Source: Sanderia malayensis (taxonomy: Eukaryota > Cnidaria > Scyphozoa > Semaeostomeae > Pelagiidae). From it: a stretch of 64,000 bases of DNA. The notes beneath the pieces are model-generated. The model was not told the DNA's origin, ran no database searches, and saw only the letters and a list, made by a program, of their open reading frames with translations. The position numbers were made by a program, and so were the translations under genes. Location of the stretch: the NCBI GenBank assembly GCA_013076295.1, contig RQOL01000616.1, positions 62,001 through 126,000 on the forward strand, read 5' to 3'. This document shows positions 1 to 11,475 of this stretch, in pieces; the first letter of the stretch is position 1, and the number at the start of each line of letters is the position of its first letter.

Positions 1-2282
1 GAATCCCAGCTGCCAACCGGAGAATAAAATCAGCATTAAAGAGATTGAAGTCAAAAACGAAAACAAAGATGGATCAAGTTTGCATTGGCGAACATTTTTG
101 ATGTTGCGAAGACACTCTGTAAGGTTTTTCACTTGTTTGTTTCAAAACCACTCTCGTCAAGACTTTTCCAGGAAATTTCAGAGATACTATTGAATAGTGA
201 CGAAACAACCTAGACACAATAAAGACAGCGAGTTTTTGTCGTAAGGTGCGGTACGGCTGGCCCAAGGCCGCCACTGTAGCTAGCACTTGTCTTCTGTTTA
301 ACCCTCTTAGGTTGACGGACTATTTTGCTCTCCCAACCTTCTCTACTCACTTTACTCTATTTATGCTTACAATAATAATAAAAACAAGCTTGTGACATGG
401 TGTCCCATTCTTGTCCGCATGGGACCCGTGCCGTGGTTTGGCACGCGCCTTTAAATTTTAACTCGTGTTCCAGCCCATTCAATGAGCTTATTAAGCAGTT
501 CACTTTTTGTGGTGGAAGACTATTTAGAAAATGTAGATATTTTCAAGGGTATTGCAAATTTTGATAGCAGGTCTTTTCGGCCAGCCGAAAATTCGGCAAA
601 CCTTCGTTTCGATAAACTGAAACGTTTCAGTCAAATTGGATGAAAGAGGGATATGGAATATATTAGAACAAATAAATTTAACCCGTGTAACTTCGATAAA
701 TGGTATAATTTCGATGCAACAACGGGACAGTGGGAAACGTACGGTGTGCACCTTTGCATAAACCAAGGGCCCCCAAACAATTGGGCCGCAAAATTTTGTT
801 GGCATTTTTTGGAATGCAATCTATAATAATCCCGGTACTTAAAATCGAACTTACTAGAAATCTTCTATTTAACCTGACTTGTATCTTGATAATTATTTTG
901 TTGATGTTAGTTAGCGTTGTTTTAAACATTAACTTACATCACACTCCGAATGTTATTCAAAGCGATTCCACCTATTTCAATTAGAAATAGCTTTTATGAT
1001 GCGTGAATGCAGCTAGAGTACTAAAGACAAAATCTCTTAGGAACATCTCACAATGGAATAATTTATCACCACAAATAACTGAAAATAACATATTGTGCTT
1101 TGTTCAATTTTTGGCTTTGTTTCTGGTAACAACAATCAAAAATGTGAAGTTCGAAGCTTATTTGCCGATACTTCAGGTCATTATAAATATGAAGCTTTCA
1201 TTTGTAGCTACCAAATTTGGAGAAAGCAAATCCGAAAATAAAAACTTGCCTGGTACAATTTTGATAATCAAAACGCGCACCGTATTCCAGAAAACATCGA
1301 TTAGTTGGATGCGACTCATAGCATGTCAAGTTTGTTATTGTGCATCTTCTGACTCATTTTTGCATCTTTAAACAATTGTCTTGCGTCAAAATGTAAAAAT
1401 GATTTTCAAACCTCCTTTTTTGTTGGGAACTCGATTTATAAATCCAGTAATGTAAACTTGTTTTCGAAAGATATGGAAAGTATCTCCTCACCCACCACAA
1501 TTTTTGTATACTCTAGAATTAAGCAGTTTTTTATGGGACTCTTGGCTTTCAAACAATCTCCCGCAGTTTTTTCTTATTTACCAGCAATCACTTATTAGAA
1601 AGACTATGCGCCACATTTTCTAAAGATCTAAAATATTATGAATTTAAGCAAAAAAGCGGGTAATAATTGTAATGAATAAGTAAATAGAGCTGACTCACCC
1701 ATTTATAGCTAACTTGGAAGTGAAAATAGATTCTTCTTTACAATTATTCACAATTAACAATGTCAACAGACCCCAACGACGTTTTACGGCTTTTATGCCA
1801 CAATGATTGAAATGAATCATTTTTCAATAAATTATTGTGCATAGCTTTATGCACGATAATAATTCACATATAGTTTCACATATAGTGCCATACCCACAAG
1901 ATGATTGGGCGTCATGAACGTTACCGCATGCGCTAGCTTCGTTTGTCAAAAAAATATAACTTCCGTTATATTTTATATTACTCAAATAATTTGCAATAAT
2001 AATCAAAATAAAAAGTTAGCAAGGCTTATATTTTTACTTCGCCCTTATCAACAGTTTTTCCCCATGCTCATTGCAAAAATACATCTTACTAGCTCCCACT
2101 TTTCCAAAAATTAACTTATGAATGAAAGTTTTCTTTCGCCTTCTGAATGAGACTTCATTTAATCCAATCCATCCTACATACGGGCATTCAGTATAAATAT
2201 TCAAAAATGATCGTTACATACCATCCCAAAAGAGGTTGCAAAGCAAACCGTAAAGAGCAGCAAATAATAATTCTGTTGGTCA
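1..2282. other. intergenic, no gene recognised
   Basis: AT-rich sequence with only short ORFs that show no family resemblance, no low-complexity domain signature and no consistent splice structure. I see no RNA gene. Confidence 0.5.
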
Positions 2283-2290
2283 AATGCGAA

Positions 2291-2483
2291 CAGTAGCGTT
2301 GCGAGGGGGGGGCAAGGGGGGCAGCCACCCCCTCCCCAATTCGCAGAAAGTTGGTCTCTGAGAAAAGTGCAAATCTGCAATAAATTTTGTAGGGGGGTAC
2401 GACAAAAAAACAAGGCTTCATTTGCCAAAAAATTTGCCTGTTTGCCCCCCCCCCCCAATCTCCACCCTCTGGCTACGCCACTG
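2291..2483. mobile_element. hAT-type MITE, 193 bp
   Basis: The ends are imperfect inverted repeats: left CAGTAGCGTTGCGAGGGGGG, right (reverse complement) CAGTGGCGTAGCCAGAGGG. They are flanked by a perfect 8-bp direct repeat AATGCGAA at 2283-2290 and 2484-2491. An 8-bp target duplication with CAGTGGCG-like ends fits hAT-superfamily elements. The interior has G and C homopolymer runs and no coding potential, so the element is non-autonomous. Confidence 0.85.
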
Positions 2484-2491
2484 AATGCGAA

Positions 2492-3125
2492 AAGTATAAT
2501 AGGTTATATATAATAAAACAATTGACTTAAAAGCACTTACATATACTGGATCTTTAGTAAATCTGTATGAAGTTGAACCAAAAGCAAAGTCGTTTCCACA
2601 ATTCTTTATTTCTAACAAAGAAAAAGTTAAGCCAACATAAGCACAAATTGCATTAATAAGCAAGATATTTGCATAGTAAAACACGAAATTATGCTGTTAA
2701 TCTTGAATTCTATTGTCAATTTTTACAATTTTCAACTCTGCCACTTTCACTTTCTCTTTATACAACTGACATTTCTCCAGTGCACAAGAGAGCTCTTCCC
2801 TACATCGTTTTACCAGCACATGCTTATCAATATAATTTATCAGTCAATGTTTCTTGATAATAGATAGACAAGCAAGCGTAGCGAGCTAACCCACTGTACG
2901 TGGGGTTGAAAGGAGCATGAGCATTGGCGATTCTTCAAAGCAACTGATTTTTATACGTTAAATTATTTCATCACGTGCTTATTAACAGTGGTCTTTTTTA
3001 GGAATACGGGGACATAATTAAGTAATTTAAAGTGTAATAAAGGTCTAGCATGAAATAATCAGTGTGAGGAATTTCCGTTGCGCTGATTTCGAAAATGCAA
3101 TTACTTTTTTTCTATGTTTTTCCGT
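2492..3125. other. intergenic, no gene recognised
   Basis: AT-rich spacer between the hAT MITE and the THAP/P2X7-like element. No supported feature seen. Confidence 0.5.
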
Positions 3126-3321
3126 TTTGTTGCAAATTGCCCCCAAAGTTGAGAATTTTGCCATTTTTTTTGCACACAATTTTAACCCCGCGGACCACGT
3201 GACCAGAATAATGTGACGTAGAAACCAGAACCCTGCTTTGAGCTGACTGCTGAGCTCTTTTGAATTCGACTTCGGCCTAAGAAAGAAATGCTTGTTAGGT
3301 GTCTTTGTTTTATGTTTAATA

Positions 3322-4815
3322 ATGCCTGAGAGATGCGTTGTTGGGGGTTGTTCCAACATAAACGATTCAGAAAAGAATATATCCCTGCATCGTATTCCAT
3401 TTTTTAACAATGATCGTCCAGAAGCAGAGGCGAGGAGGCGCAAATGGATCAACTTTGTGAAATTGGAACGTGCCAAATGGGAAGCTTCGAAATCTTCAGT
3501 GATATGTTCGGAGCATTTTTTTAACACCGATTTTAAATCAATCACCGGATTGAGTACCGAGATAAAAAGATGCCTAATTACAGATGAAATTGGAATTGTC
3601 TCTGTGCCATCTGTTTATCCAAAAAACGTCGAGGATCAAGGTTCTGCTGCGGCAGTTTCTTCGAAGAGGGATCGTAAAATGATGGTAGGTCATGTTTGCT
3701 CTTGAGACTCGAAATTTCATGATATCCTCGAGGTATTTCTCACGAAATTATTATTGCATGTCTTCAGTTGATGAGGTCTACCTCGATGTCCAAAGAAACT
3801 ACTGCTGAAGAAAACTTTGACGAAGTACACGATGATGGTATTACTGAACAACAACCAGATGACATTACATTGGTAACCCTAAACAGGTAACAGTCAAAAT
3901 AGTATTGCTATATACACAATATATAACCAATTAGCATATACGAGTTACTTAACTGCATGTATAAAGCAATATTTTATACTCTACAGTTTCATGAACATAC
4001 AATTGAAATTGATAATTATTTCATACGTTATTTCATTATACTCTACAGTACAGTTTCATGATGTTGAATGCCAAACAAGTTTTTCTTGCAACTCCTGCAT
4101 CAAGCTAAATTCAAGGTTACAAAATGCGGAGCGCAACCTCAAATTTTGGGAGAGAAGATGAAGACTGCAAAGCTGGAAGTTGCGGTACACAAAATGAAAG
4201 GAGAAACCCACTGAGCAAACAAAATTGGGTGAAAAAGCTTATGAGCCAGAAGAAGACTAAAGGATGGATATTTCAGATGATGAGAGTCTCTATGAAAACG
4301 AGGATGAAAATGATACCAAGTATATCAATGAAATGGAAATGAGGTATAAATAACCTCCCATGTGTTATCAATTTCAAACTTCCATAAAATGTGTAATATT
4401 GATGCAAGATGTTTTTATATTATAGTTCTGAGATCAACTTGCAGCCAGAAAAGAATCACAGAGAACAACCCAAATTCATTGCAATTTTGTCTCAACTGCT
4501 TTTACTTTTTACATTTTGCCGATCATGGAAGGAAGATAATCCTTTGATCAAGACACAACCAGAAAGATTTATAAGATATGCAGTCTCCTGCAACTCCTAC
4601 ATACATGGATACCTTGCTGACAAAGGAGTCTCAAAGCTCTGCCATCCAGAAAAAGCAAGAAAGACAAAATATGACCATAGTAAGTGTTCCGGCAACAGCA
4701 ACATCACCATCATTGCAAAGTCAACCACTAAAAAATAAAAGACCTCCCATTGCTCCACCTGTGGCAAACCAATGAAAGGGCACAAGAATGCAGATTGCCC
4801 CCAAAATAAGAAGAA
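3322..4815 (+). pseudogene. THAP-domain transposase-like gene, degraded
   Basis: Exon 1 (3322-3684) begins with a THAP zinc finger: Cys5 and Cys10 in MPERCVVGGC, then a CxxH pair in ICSEHFF about 60 residues later. The domain binds DNA sequence-specifically and is typical of P/Kolobok-type transposases. Exon 2 (3768-3886) is acidic and joins in frame after a clear acceptor. From about 4054 the reading frame is lost. A Cys-rich/coiled segment (CQTSFSCNSCIKLN), an acidic segment and a segment resembling the start of the catalytic region (KFIAILSQLLLLFTFC, about 4470) lie in different frames. A C-terminal zinc-knuckle-like piece (CSTCGKPMKGHKNADCPQ) is near 4755-4810. The catalytic middle is missing, so this is an internally deleted relic. 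What I see is the THAP motif and the breaks; assignment to Kolobok is inference. Confidence 0.6.
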
Positions 4816-4822
4816 CTGAGAC

Positions 4823-5877
4823 TCAAGACTCTGAAGGCAGATCCTCAAATCCTGTGAATTCTGTGTCCGTGGGGAATTTTTTTCTAATTGCAAAATATGC
4901 ACAGGCAGGCAGCGGTATCCTTTTCTTTCCAAGAATCCCATGAACAAGCCTGGTAAACTCTCTATAAGATACAGCACGCAGATACCTAAAATAAATAAAA
5001 GTTACATCAGCATGATAAATCAGTCAAACATACTAATATTGTACAGAAAATGCTTAATTACACTTACGATTCAGCTTCATTTGGACGTAGCTGGTAATAA
5101 CGTTTCTTTTGCCTTGTCTTGTACCTTGTCCCTGCCAGTCTAAGTGACCAAGCAGAAAGACAACATGCACCAAATCCAGGGTGAAGGGTGATACATTTTG
5201 GGACTTCACCAACCTCTGCTAAAACCAGCTCTCTACTTAATGACTGCACACATTCCTCAATTTCTGTGCAACAATAACACTCCTGAGGATCCCTCAACAA
5301 GCTCACATCACAGTGGCCACACTTACACCTAAAAGGAGTGTAAGATATGAATCAAATCTGCATAATGAACACCATAATGTGTAACTTTCATTTACTTCTA
5401 AAAAATCAGTATGGTTTGGTACCAGTGGTAACAATTGATGAAGTCTATCCAAGTTCAATTTTAACACATCAACAGAACAGACAGACTGACTTCATGGATA
5501 AAAGAATGGGCTTGGACATTGGAAAGTAAAGCGTGATTGATGTTCTCCAACATAGCCTGTTTTAGCGTTTCGCCAACGCAAGGACATAGAGATACACTAA
5601 CTTACCACTCCTCAAGAGGACTCTCCATTTTTAATCGTTTTTCGAACTCTTTGTATCTTTTATTATCTGTTTCGCGTTTCTCTTGGTAATCCCTGACCCA
5701 TTCTTCGTCAGCCAGTGGTTCATCCGCATAGGCCTCAACAAAATCAGGGTCGAAATCATTCGCTGCTTTGCAGGTATCTTCCCCATCGGCCTCAAATTCC
5801 TCTGTCTCTTTCTCATAATCAGAAAAAGAGCTGGTGCGTGAACTGCTTTGCGATGTATCAGATTCGGAAGACTCCAT
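4823..5877 (-). CDS. P2X7 intracellular-domain-like zinc protein, 231 aa, three exons
   Basis: Reading on the minus strand, exon 1 is 5877-5606, exon 2 is 5328-5068 and exon 3 is 4985-4823. All introns are GT..AG and the spliced length is 696 nt, exactly in frame to a TGA. The N-terminal ~90 residues are acidic and Ser/Glu-rich. The first junction creates EEWCKCGHC, followed by ECYCCTEIEEC and a CITLHPGF segment. The last exon gives YLRAVSYREFTRLVHGIL and ends soon after a TGF motif. This Cys/His pattern matches the cytoplasmic C-terminal domain of vertebrate P2X7 receptors, which occurs as a stand-alone protein in many invertebrate genomes. No channel part is present. The function of stand-alone copies is not known to me; here it looks like transposon cargo or an accessory gene. 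Confidence 0.75.
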
Positions 5878-6046
5878 TTTAATTATTTATAAAGCTCGAT
5901 CTCTTTCTTGTTCAAGTTACTGATGATAGATGACGAGGTAAAAGGCCGGTTCTGGTTTCTACGTCACATTGTAGTTCTCAGACCTCTTTCGGAAGTGCGC
6001 GGTTTGGTGCAATAAAACCCCAACTTTGGGGGCTATTTACGTCACT

Positions 6047-6464
6047 CTTAGTTGTTAAATTCTATTTTAAGATGCACCATAATGATCAGCATGTCGAAAT
6101 TAATTGATAAACAACTTTTGAGGTTTGGGTTATATTACACTTTAAGTCAATCATTGAAACGAACCATCCTCATTATTCCAGGGAAATTTGCCGCAAATGA
6201 CGTCTCTATAAATAACATCAACGCAGCATTGCATTGCTTGCCAGCTTCGTTGTGGTGTTATATTTTTCAATCACATGTTTCAAAGCAATCTTCCTTGAAA
6301 AGATTGATTTCCTCGGCTTTACTCTATTTCTTGACGTATCTGAGAAACACGATAGTTCAGAATGTCTCACGATCTAAAGAACTGAAAATGTAACATAGGT
6401 GCGTTACGAGATTTACTGACCGGCTTACCGAGTTTACCGAGCAATTTCGTTGCTCAATTGATTA
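6047..6464. other. intergenic spacer
   Basis: No feature supported. A 113-codon ORF (6052-6393) has no recognisable motif. Confidence 0.4.
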
Positions 6465-6639
6465 CAGTATACTCTCGGTAAGTGGAACCTGCACGGAACC
6501 GAAAAAATGGTCCCACTTATCGAATGTTCCACTTATCCGAATTATAGGTTCGTTGATGCAAATCCAAGGGACCGGAGAAATTGGTTCCATTAAACAAAAG
6601 TTCCACTTATCCGGGGTTCCACTTATCGAGAGTAGACTG
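6465..6639. mobile_element. Tigger/pogo-type MITE, 175 bp
   Basis: The left end CAGTATACTCTCGGTAAGTG and the complemented right end CAGTCTACTCTCGATAAGTG form an inverted repeat. TA flanks both sides (6463-6464, 6640-6641). The motif AGTGGAAC recurs inside the arms in both orientations. A TA duplication and CAGT ends fit a pogo/Tigger-derived non-autonomous element. Confidence 0.8.
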
Positions 6640-6641
6640 TA

Positions 6642-7540
6642 ATTACAAGACCAACTATACAAATATCACTCTCTCAACTACTGTAAATCCATTTCCTATT
6701 TGTTGGGAATAGCCATTAAGCCAACACTGTCTCTTGAGAAAAGCTAACTTTCAATGAAGTTTACTCTCACATTCAGTGCAAAGAAGCTTAAGGCATGACA
6801 TGCACCAAATACTTGCATCAAGAATGTTGCAGTTTCTGCAAATGGCAGCATTATCTGGGATGCAATCACTAATCAAACATATTATGTTGAAGTAAGCTTT
6901 CTCTGACTTAAGGCCAACTTTCATTCAATGTTTTCTTTATCATTTACCACTGTGTTTCTTTTTTCAAAGAAGGAAACTCTGTTCCCAACCTTTCCAGTTC
7001 CACAATAACCTTCCACGAACAGTTTGAGATAGGAATATTTAAAATTTAAGCATTTGTAAGCCTAAGCGCTAGACATCAAGACAAAATAAAATGCTACATC
7101 AATGATTTGCCATGAATACCCTGACATGCAATTGTGCATTGAGCTTGATGTTGCTACAAGAAATTCACTTGATATCAGGAAGAAGAGCTGGGTGGTCTAT
7201 CAATGTTTGCACTTAATTGCAGCATGAGAATAGAAAAACCCAATTTTGGTGTTACTCATAGTTTCATGTTCAAAGCAACCATCAATGTGAAATTTAACAA
7301 ATTAAATCAATACAAAAAATGTATTATAAAGTATGTATTTGCCTATAGATGGAATATTCAATGTGCTCCGGGCACTTCATCAAAATTATCACTATAACTT
7401 GCATCAGAGCCTGCTTAAAAATGTCAAAACGCGTTTATCACTCAATTAAAATTAAAACGATTTTGCTTCCTAATTATTAGGTTATGTTTATGTATCTAAG
7501 CTTATTAGAAATTAAATTTGGTGTAATTATACCATTAGAT
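6642..7540. other. intergenic spacer
   Basis: AT-rich, no recognised gene or repeat structure. Confidence 0.4.
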
Positions 7541-7541
7541 T

Positions 7542-7770
7542 CTTTTATCCCAGTAGCCTTTCCGCGTTTGTAAACCCTTGCAGGATTTTCCCATTGTAAT
7601 GTCTAATTTCAACATCTCTATTAAACCTCAACGAACACGGGATTTCTTCTTCAGTTCCTCGTTTCGTTTTTTGTGCAGGAGGTAAAGCATTATTTGCCCA
7701 TTCATCCAGCTCTTGGAAAAAGCCAAAATGCTTGAACTTCTTCAAGAATGTTCTATTATTTAAATGCGAA
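7542..7770 (-). CDS. possible single exon of an unrecognised protein
   Basis: An open minus-strand segment is preceded by an AG acceptor-like site near 7777. It encodes about 75 residues ending in a TAA, with segments such as FQELDEWANNALPPAQK and EIPCSLRFNRD. The composition looks coding, but I recognise no family. It lies just outside the left end of the Tigger element and next to the older repeat that contains it, so it may be the tail of that repeat's own gene. Confidence 0.3.
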
Positions 7771-8204
7771 TCCTATAATTTACAACTCTACATAAAAATC
7801 ATTTAATACTACCTACAATACAATGTACAATTTGTAACTAGGCCAATCGCCGCCATTACAAAAACAACAGGTGCAACCACCCAACATACTATGTACTTCA
7901 TGTAAAAAGGGCACTCTATAACACGTATACCAGATATGAACACAACGTTCATATCTGATTGCAGAGTGCATATGGTCATTATGTTCATATTTGTGATGTG
8001 ATCAGGCTGGTTGGTGAGTGGGGAAAAACGTTGTGTTCTGTGTCAGTGTGGTGTGGTGCGTGTTTCTGTTTACTTTACCATATAAGGTATGTGCCTCAGA
8101 TTCAAACGTTCACTTTTGATTTGAAGTGAGGCTACCAAGTATGATATCACTTTGCAAGTTTTTCATTGGATAAAGTGCAAACTTGTTGAAATAACAAACA
8201 ACAT

Positions 8205-8372
8205 GACGTACCATACTAGATGCTGGGCACGCTGTGGCAGGGGGGGGGGCACGAGCACGATCACACACGGGGCGGGAGCATTTTTGACTCGTTGTTGGAA
8301 TGGGAGCATCAGGTGAAAAGAAGAAAGTTTTCTAGCTGTATGCTTATGCAACTAATACAACAATTATAGTAC
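8205..8372. repeat. older interspersed repeat, copy 1, left part
   Basis: The segment containing TGCTGGGCACGCTGTGGCAG matches 19,141-19,180 (and, further in, 21,250-21,350). It is cut at 8372 by the Tigger insertion and resumes at 11,823. Dividing one copy with a Tigger and the other with a LINE shows that this repeat predates both. Confidence 0.75.
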
Positions 8373-8921
8373 AGTGGAATCCCGCTATAACGAACCCCGC
8401 TTATAACGAACTTCCCGCTATTACGAACTAAAACTCCGGTCCCTTGGATTCTGGGTAGTAAAACCTACTGAAAATACTCCCTGTATAACGAACCCTGGAT
8501 ATAACGAACTCTCGTTATTACGAACCAATTTTCCGGTCCCTTGACCACAAATACCCTCGATATAACGAATTTTTGAGAAAACTTATCGCGATTGCGTGCA
8601 AGGCTTGAGGTGTAAATATGGTGTTAATCATAATCTAACCGGCTTATGATGATGCCCAGTCGTAGCACATCCGGAGGTGCTCAAAACTATTAGCCAAAAT
8701 CATTGCTATTGTCTTGTAATCCTTTCGTGGTGTTAATCGAAATGTATACATTTGTGGACATGAAATAGTTTGGAAATAGTTTTCAAGTCATGCCGGATTC
8801 CCAAGGTTTGTGGTTACAAAAATTGACTAATGGCTTTTTCAAGCTGTATAGTGCATGGGCCCTACGTTAAGTGAAGAGAAAGAAATAAAGACTAACATCC
8901 AGCAATATTGAAATGATTATC

Positions 8922-9398
8922 TCAAAGATTTTGTTTTAATAATTCAATAAATCTACTCTGTCCCTCAAATTGTAGCACACATGGAACTTGCATGCCCTCT
9001 TTGTCACCAAGGTTCACTGGCTCGCCAGTTATTCGTACAGAGCACTTGGCATGGGCATCACTTCTTAAAAAGTAAAAAATTGTTTTTGCAAAACGCCCGT
9101 TGCTGCCTTTTTTCAAATGTCCAACAACTCTGGCATCTTTCAATACACATACTGCGTATTTATCCATTTGGTTTTCCGGTTGTCTTCTAGTATTTAAAAT
9201 TTCATCAATGATAGGCGTCCAGAAACTTCGATAAACATGATAGCCTTTAACGTAAGATTCCATTTCCCAATTATTTGTTATGACGATAGGTAAATCAACA
9301 TCAAAGGGAATTTGAACATCAGGCATGGATTGTATTTTTGCCAAATCTTCTCTTACACCTTCAGCCAAATTTGGCTTAGGTATCCAAATCAGTGCCAT
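8922..9398 (-). CDS. HIRAN-like domain protein, 158 aa, carried by the Tigger element
   Basis: A single open frame with ATG at 9398. Residues from about 48 show the HIRAN pattern: YVKGYHVYRSFWTPIIDEI, then RRQPENQMDKYAVCV, VVGHL and an MQVPCVLQFEG close. HIRAN domains bind DNA 3' ends or other ligands in repair helicases such as HLTF. Stand-alone versions occur in many invertebrate genomes. The gene lies wholly between the Tigger termini and is divergent from the transposase, about 530 bp away, so a shared promoter region is plausible. It could be a second Tigger gene, captured cargo or a nested insertion. The domain call is by motif; its role in transposition is unknown. Confidence 0.65.
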   Translation of the reverse strand: MALIWIPKPNLAEGVREDLAKIQSMPDVQIPFDVDLPIVITNNWEMESYVKGYHVYRSFWTPIIDEILNTRRQPENQMDKYAVCVLKDARVVGHLKKGSNGRFAKTIFYFLRSDAHAKCSVRITGEPVNLGDKEGMQVPCVLQFEGQSRFIELLKQNL

Positions 9399-9927
9399 TA
9401 CAATTCAAAATTCACTGGGAGCAGTTTGCCTGTTGTTCGTGATGAGATGAGAAGACCGACGAAACCAATGTAATGTTTTCATGGTGCCATTGCCATTACC
9501 ACGTGACACGTGCAACTCATAATTAGGGGATGCCATATCAAACAACTTATAACTGATCCCGTCATGTGCTCTGTTCACAGTTCGTAGTTACACTGGTAAA
9601 ATTGCAATGTAATGCTGGCGCCAACTATGCTTGATGCTTATCATCATGATTGTATTTCATATGTTGTCCTTGAATGTTTATATGTGTTAATTCGTTATCT
9701 TGATTTCTTGCTTTGTAACTATGTTTGTAGCCATAGCCAGCCATAGTTGTGTAATTGTTATTTCCTATTCATCTGTGTCCGTTGATTGATTAGAGACAGA
9801 AGTCTTAATTATAATTGTGTATGTTTGTAAAATGATTTAGTCTTGAGTTGATTATAAAAGAGTTGGCTGCTTATTCGTTCGTATTTTCTGACTCACTCTG
9901 CTTGGAACCTGAACACGCCACAGCAAG

Positions 9928-11475
9928 ATGGCCGATAAAGTAACAAAGACAAGGAATACACTTCCAATTAAAAGAAAATACCAAGCTTTGCAAGATATTT
10001 CGTCTGGGATGCCAAAGAAATCCGTAGCAGAGAAATATGGAGTGCCGAGAAACACAGTTTCAACTTGGCTTGCAAGCAGAGAAAATATCGTTGCTGCTTA
10101 CGAGTCTGGAGGAGTAAATCCTAAACGACAAAAGATGAGAAAAGCAGACAACGAAAACCTGGACAAAGCAGTTTACGCTTGGTTCCAAAACACTCGTGCC
10201 AATAATGTTCCAGTTTCAGGAGTGATTCTGAAAAACAAAGCCTTGGAATTTGCAACATCATTACACCTTCCTGATTTCAGAGCTTCTGATGGCTGGCTTG
10301 ACAGATGGAAAGCTAGACACAATGTCACTTTTAGATACGTGTCAGGGGAAGAAAAGTCGTGTACTCAGGAAATGACGGCACCTTGGGAAGAGACCTATCT
10401 CCCAACTATTCTTTCCCGGTATGAATTAAAGAACATTTTCAACGCTGATGAATTTGGGCTTTTTTATAAAGCACTACCAACAAAAACTTTGCACTACAAG
10501 AACGAGCGATGCTCAGGGGGAAAAAACAGTAAAGAGCGATTGACAGGTTTAACTGCTGCTAATGCCATTGGAGAAAAGTTGCCTATGTTTGTGATAGGGA
10601 AATCAGCAAAGCCAAGATGTTTCAAAAACATCCAAAGTCTTCCTTGTCGCTATCGCTCGCAGAAAAAGAGTTGGATGGATGGTAGCCTCTTTACAGAATG
10701 GGTCAAGGAGATCGACCGTAAGTTTGCTGCTGAGGGGAGAAAGATTGCACTCATTGTTGATAACTGCCCTGCTCATCCAACCATCGACAGTCTGCAAGCG
10801 GTAGAACTGATTTTCCTGCCTCCAAACACCACCTCCAAAACTCAGCCAATGGACCAAGGTGTGATACGATCATTGAAAGCTTACTACCGTACACATGTTG
10901 TAAAGAAGTATATTGCAAGCATCGATGCAAACAAAGAAATACCCCGTATCCATATCTTAAATGCAATGTCATATCTTGCAGAAGCCTGGGACCGAGTAAC
11001 ATCTGATACAACAGTGAACTGTTTTCGGAAAGCTGGTATCTGTACAGCAAGCCAACAGCAAAGTTTGAACGATGCTGACGATCCGTTCCAAGAATTAGCC
11101 AGTGAAATTGAGGAGTTAAGAGCACGAAATGAGGAACTGATACCGCAAGAATTGACAGCAGACGACTACATAGACACTGACGATGGACTACTTGCTTTTC
11201 AAACATCTCAACTTACAGACGAAGAAATCATAGCTCAGGTATCCAATGTTGATGGCGAAAGTGAAGAAGAATGCGAGCTAATAGAGGAAGAAGTTGTACA
11301 ACCACCAACGAAGGGTGAAGTTTTTCAAGCTCTGGATGTGCTGCAAACATCGAGCCTTTTTTGTGCAGAAATGGGAAACGAAATGCGCAAGAAGATCAAC
11401 TCCGTTTCAAAATTATACGACATAGCAACCAGAAACAAAAAGGAACAAAAATATATCACCGATTTTTTTGCTTAA
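9928..11475 (+). CDS. Tigger/pogo transposase, 515 aa, intact
   Basis: The N-terminus carries a CENP-B/Psq-type helix-turn-helix (KRKYQALQDI, KSVAEKYGVPRNTVSTWLA), followed by the second CENP-B-type HTH (ASDGWLDRWKARHNV). The catalytic DDE/D domain has Asp174 in NADEFGLFY, Asp278 in LIVDNCPAHP and Asp309 in PMDQGVIRSLK. The last two are separated by 30 residues, the DD30D spacing typical of pogo/Tigger. The C-terminal ~100 residues are acidic. No stop or frameshift interrupts it and the length is normal for the family. It would bind the terminal repeats and integrate at TA. Confidence 0.93.
   Translation: MADKVTKTRNTLPIKRKYQALQDISSGMPKKSVAEKYGVPRNTVSTWLASRENIVAAYESGGVNPKRQKMRKADNENLDKAVYAWFQNTRANNVPVSGVILKNKALEFATSLHLPDFRASDGWLDRWKARHNVTFRYVSGEEKSCTQEMTAPWEETYLPTILSRYELKNIFNADEFGLFYKALPTKTLHYKNERCSGGKNSKERLTGLTAANAIGEKLPMFVIGKSAKPRCFKNIQSLPCRYRSQKKSWMDGSLFTEWVKEIDRKFAAEGRKIALIVDNCPAHPTIDSLQAVELIFLPPNTTSKTQPMDQGVIRSLKAYYRTHVVKKYIASIDANKEIPRIHILNAMSYLAEAWDRVTSDTTVNCFRKAGICTASQQQSLNDADDPFQELASEIEELRARNEELIPQELTADDYIDTDDGLLAFQTSQLTDEEIIAQVSNVDGESEEECELIEEEVVQPPTKGEVFQALDVLQTSSLFCAEMGNEMRKKINSVSKLYDIATRNKKEQKYITDFFA

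Larger units (their letters stand above)
3126..6046. mobile_element. DNA transposon with THAP and P2X7-like genes (Kolobok/P-like, decayed)
   Basis: Both ends carry matching inverted segments. GCCCCCAAAGTTG is near 3137, with its complement near 6023. AATGTGACGTAGAAACCAGA is at about 3209, with its complement near 5951. The interior holds a plus-strand THAP-domain gene and a minus-strand gene for a P2X7-C-terminal-like zinc protein. THAP proteins are typical of P and Kolobok transposases. I could not fix the exact termini or a target duplication, so the limits are approximate. The transposase is broken but the accessory gene looks intact. Confidence 0.65.

Noticed and set aside
4597..4977. 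126-codon minus ORF
   Set aside because: It overlaps exon 3 of the P2X7-like gene in another frame. The spliced frame is the conserved one.
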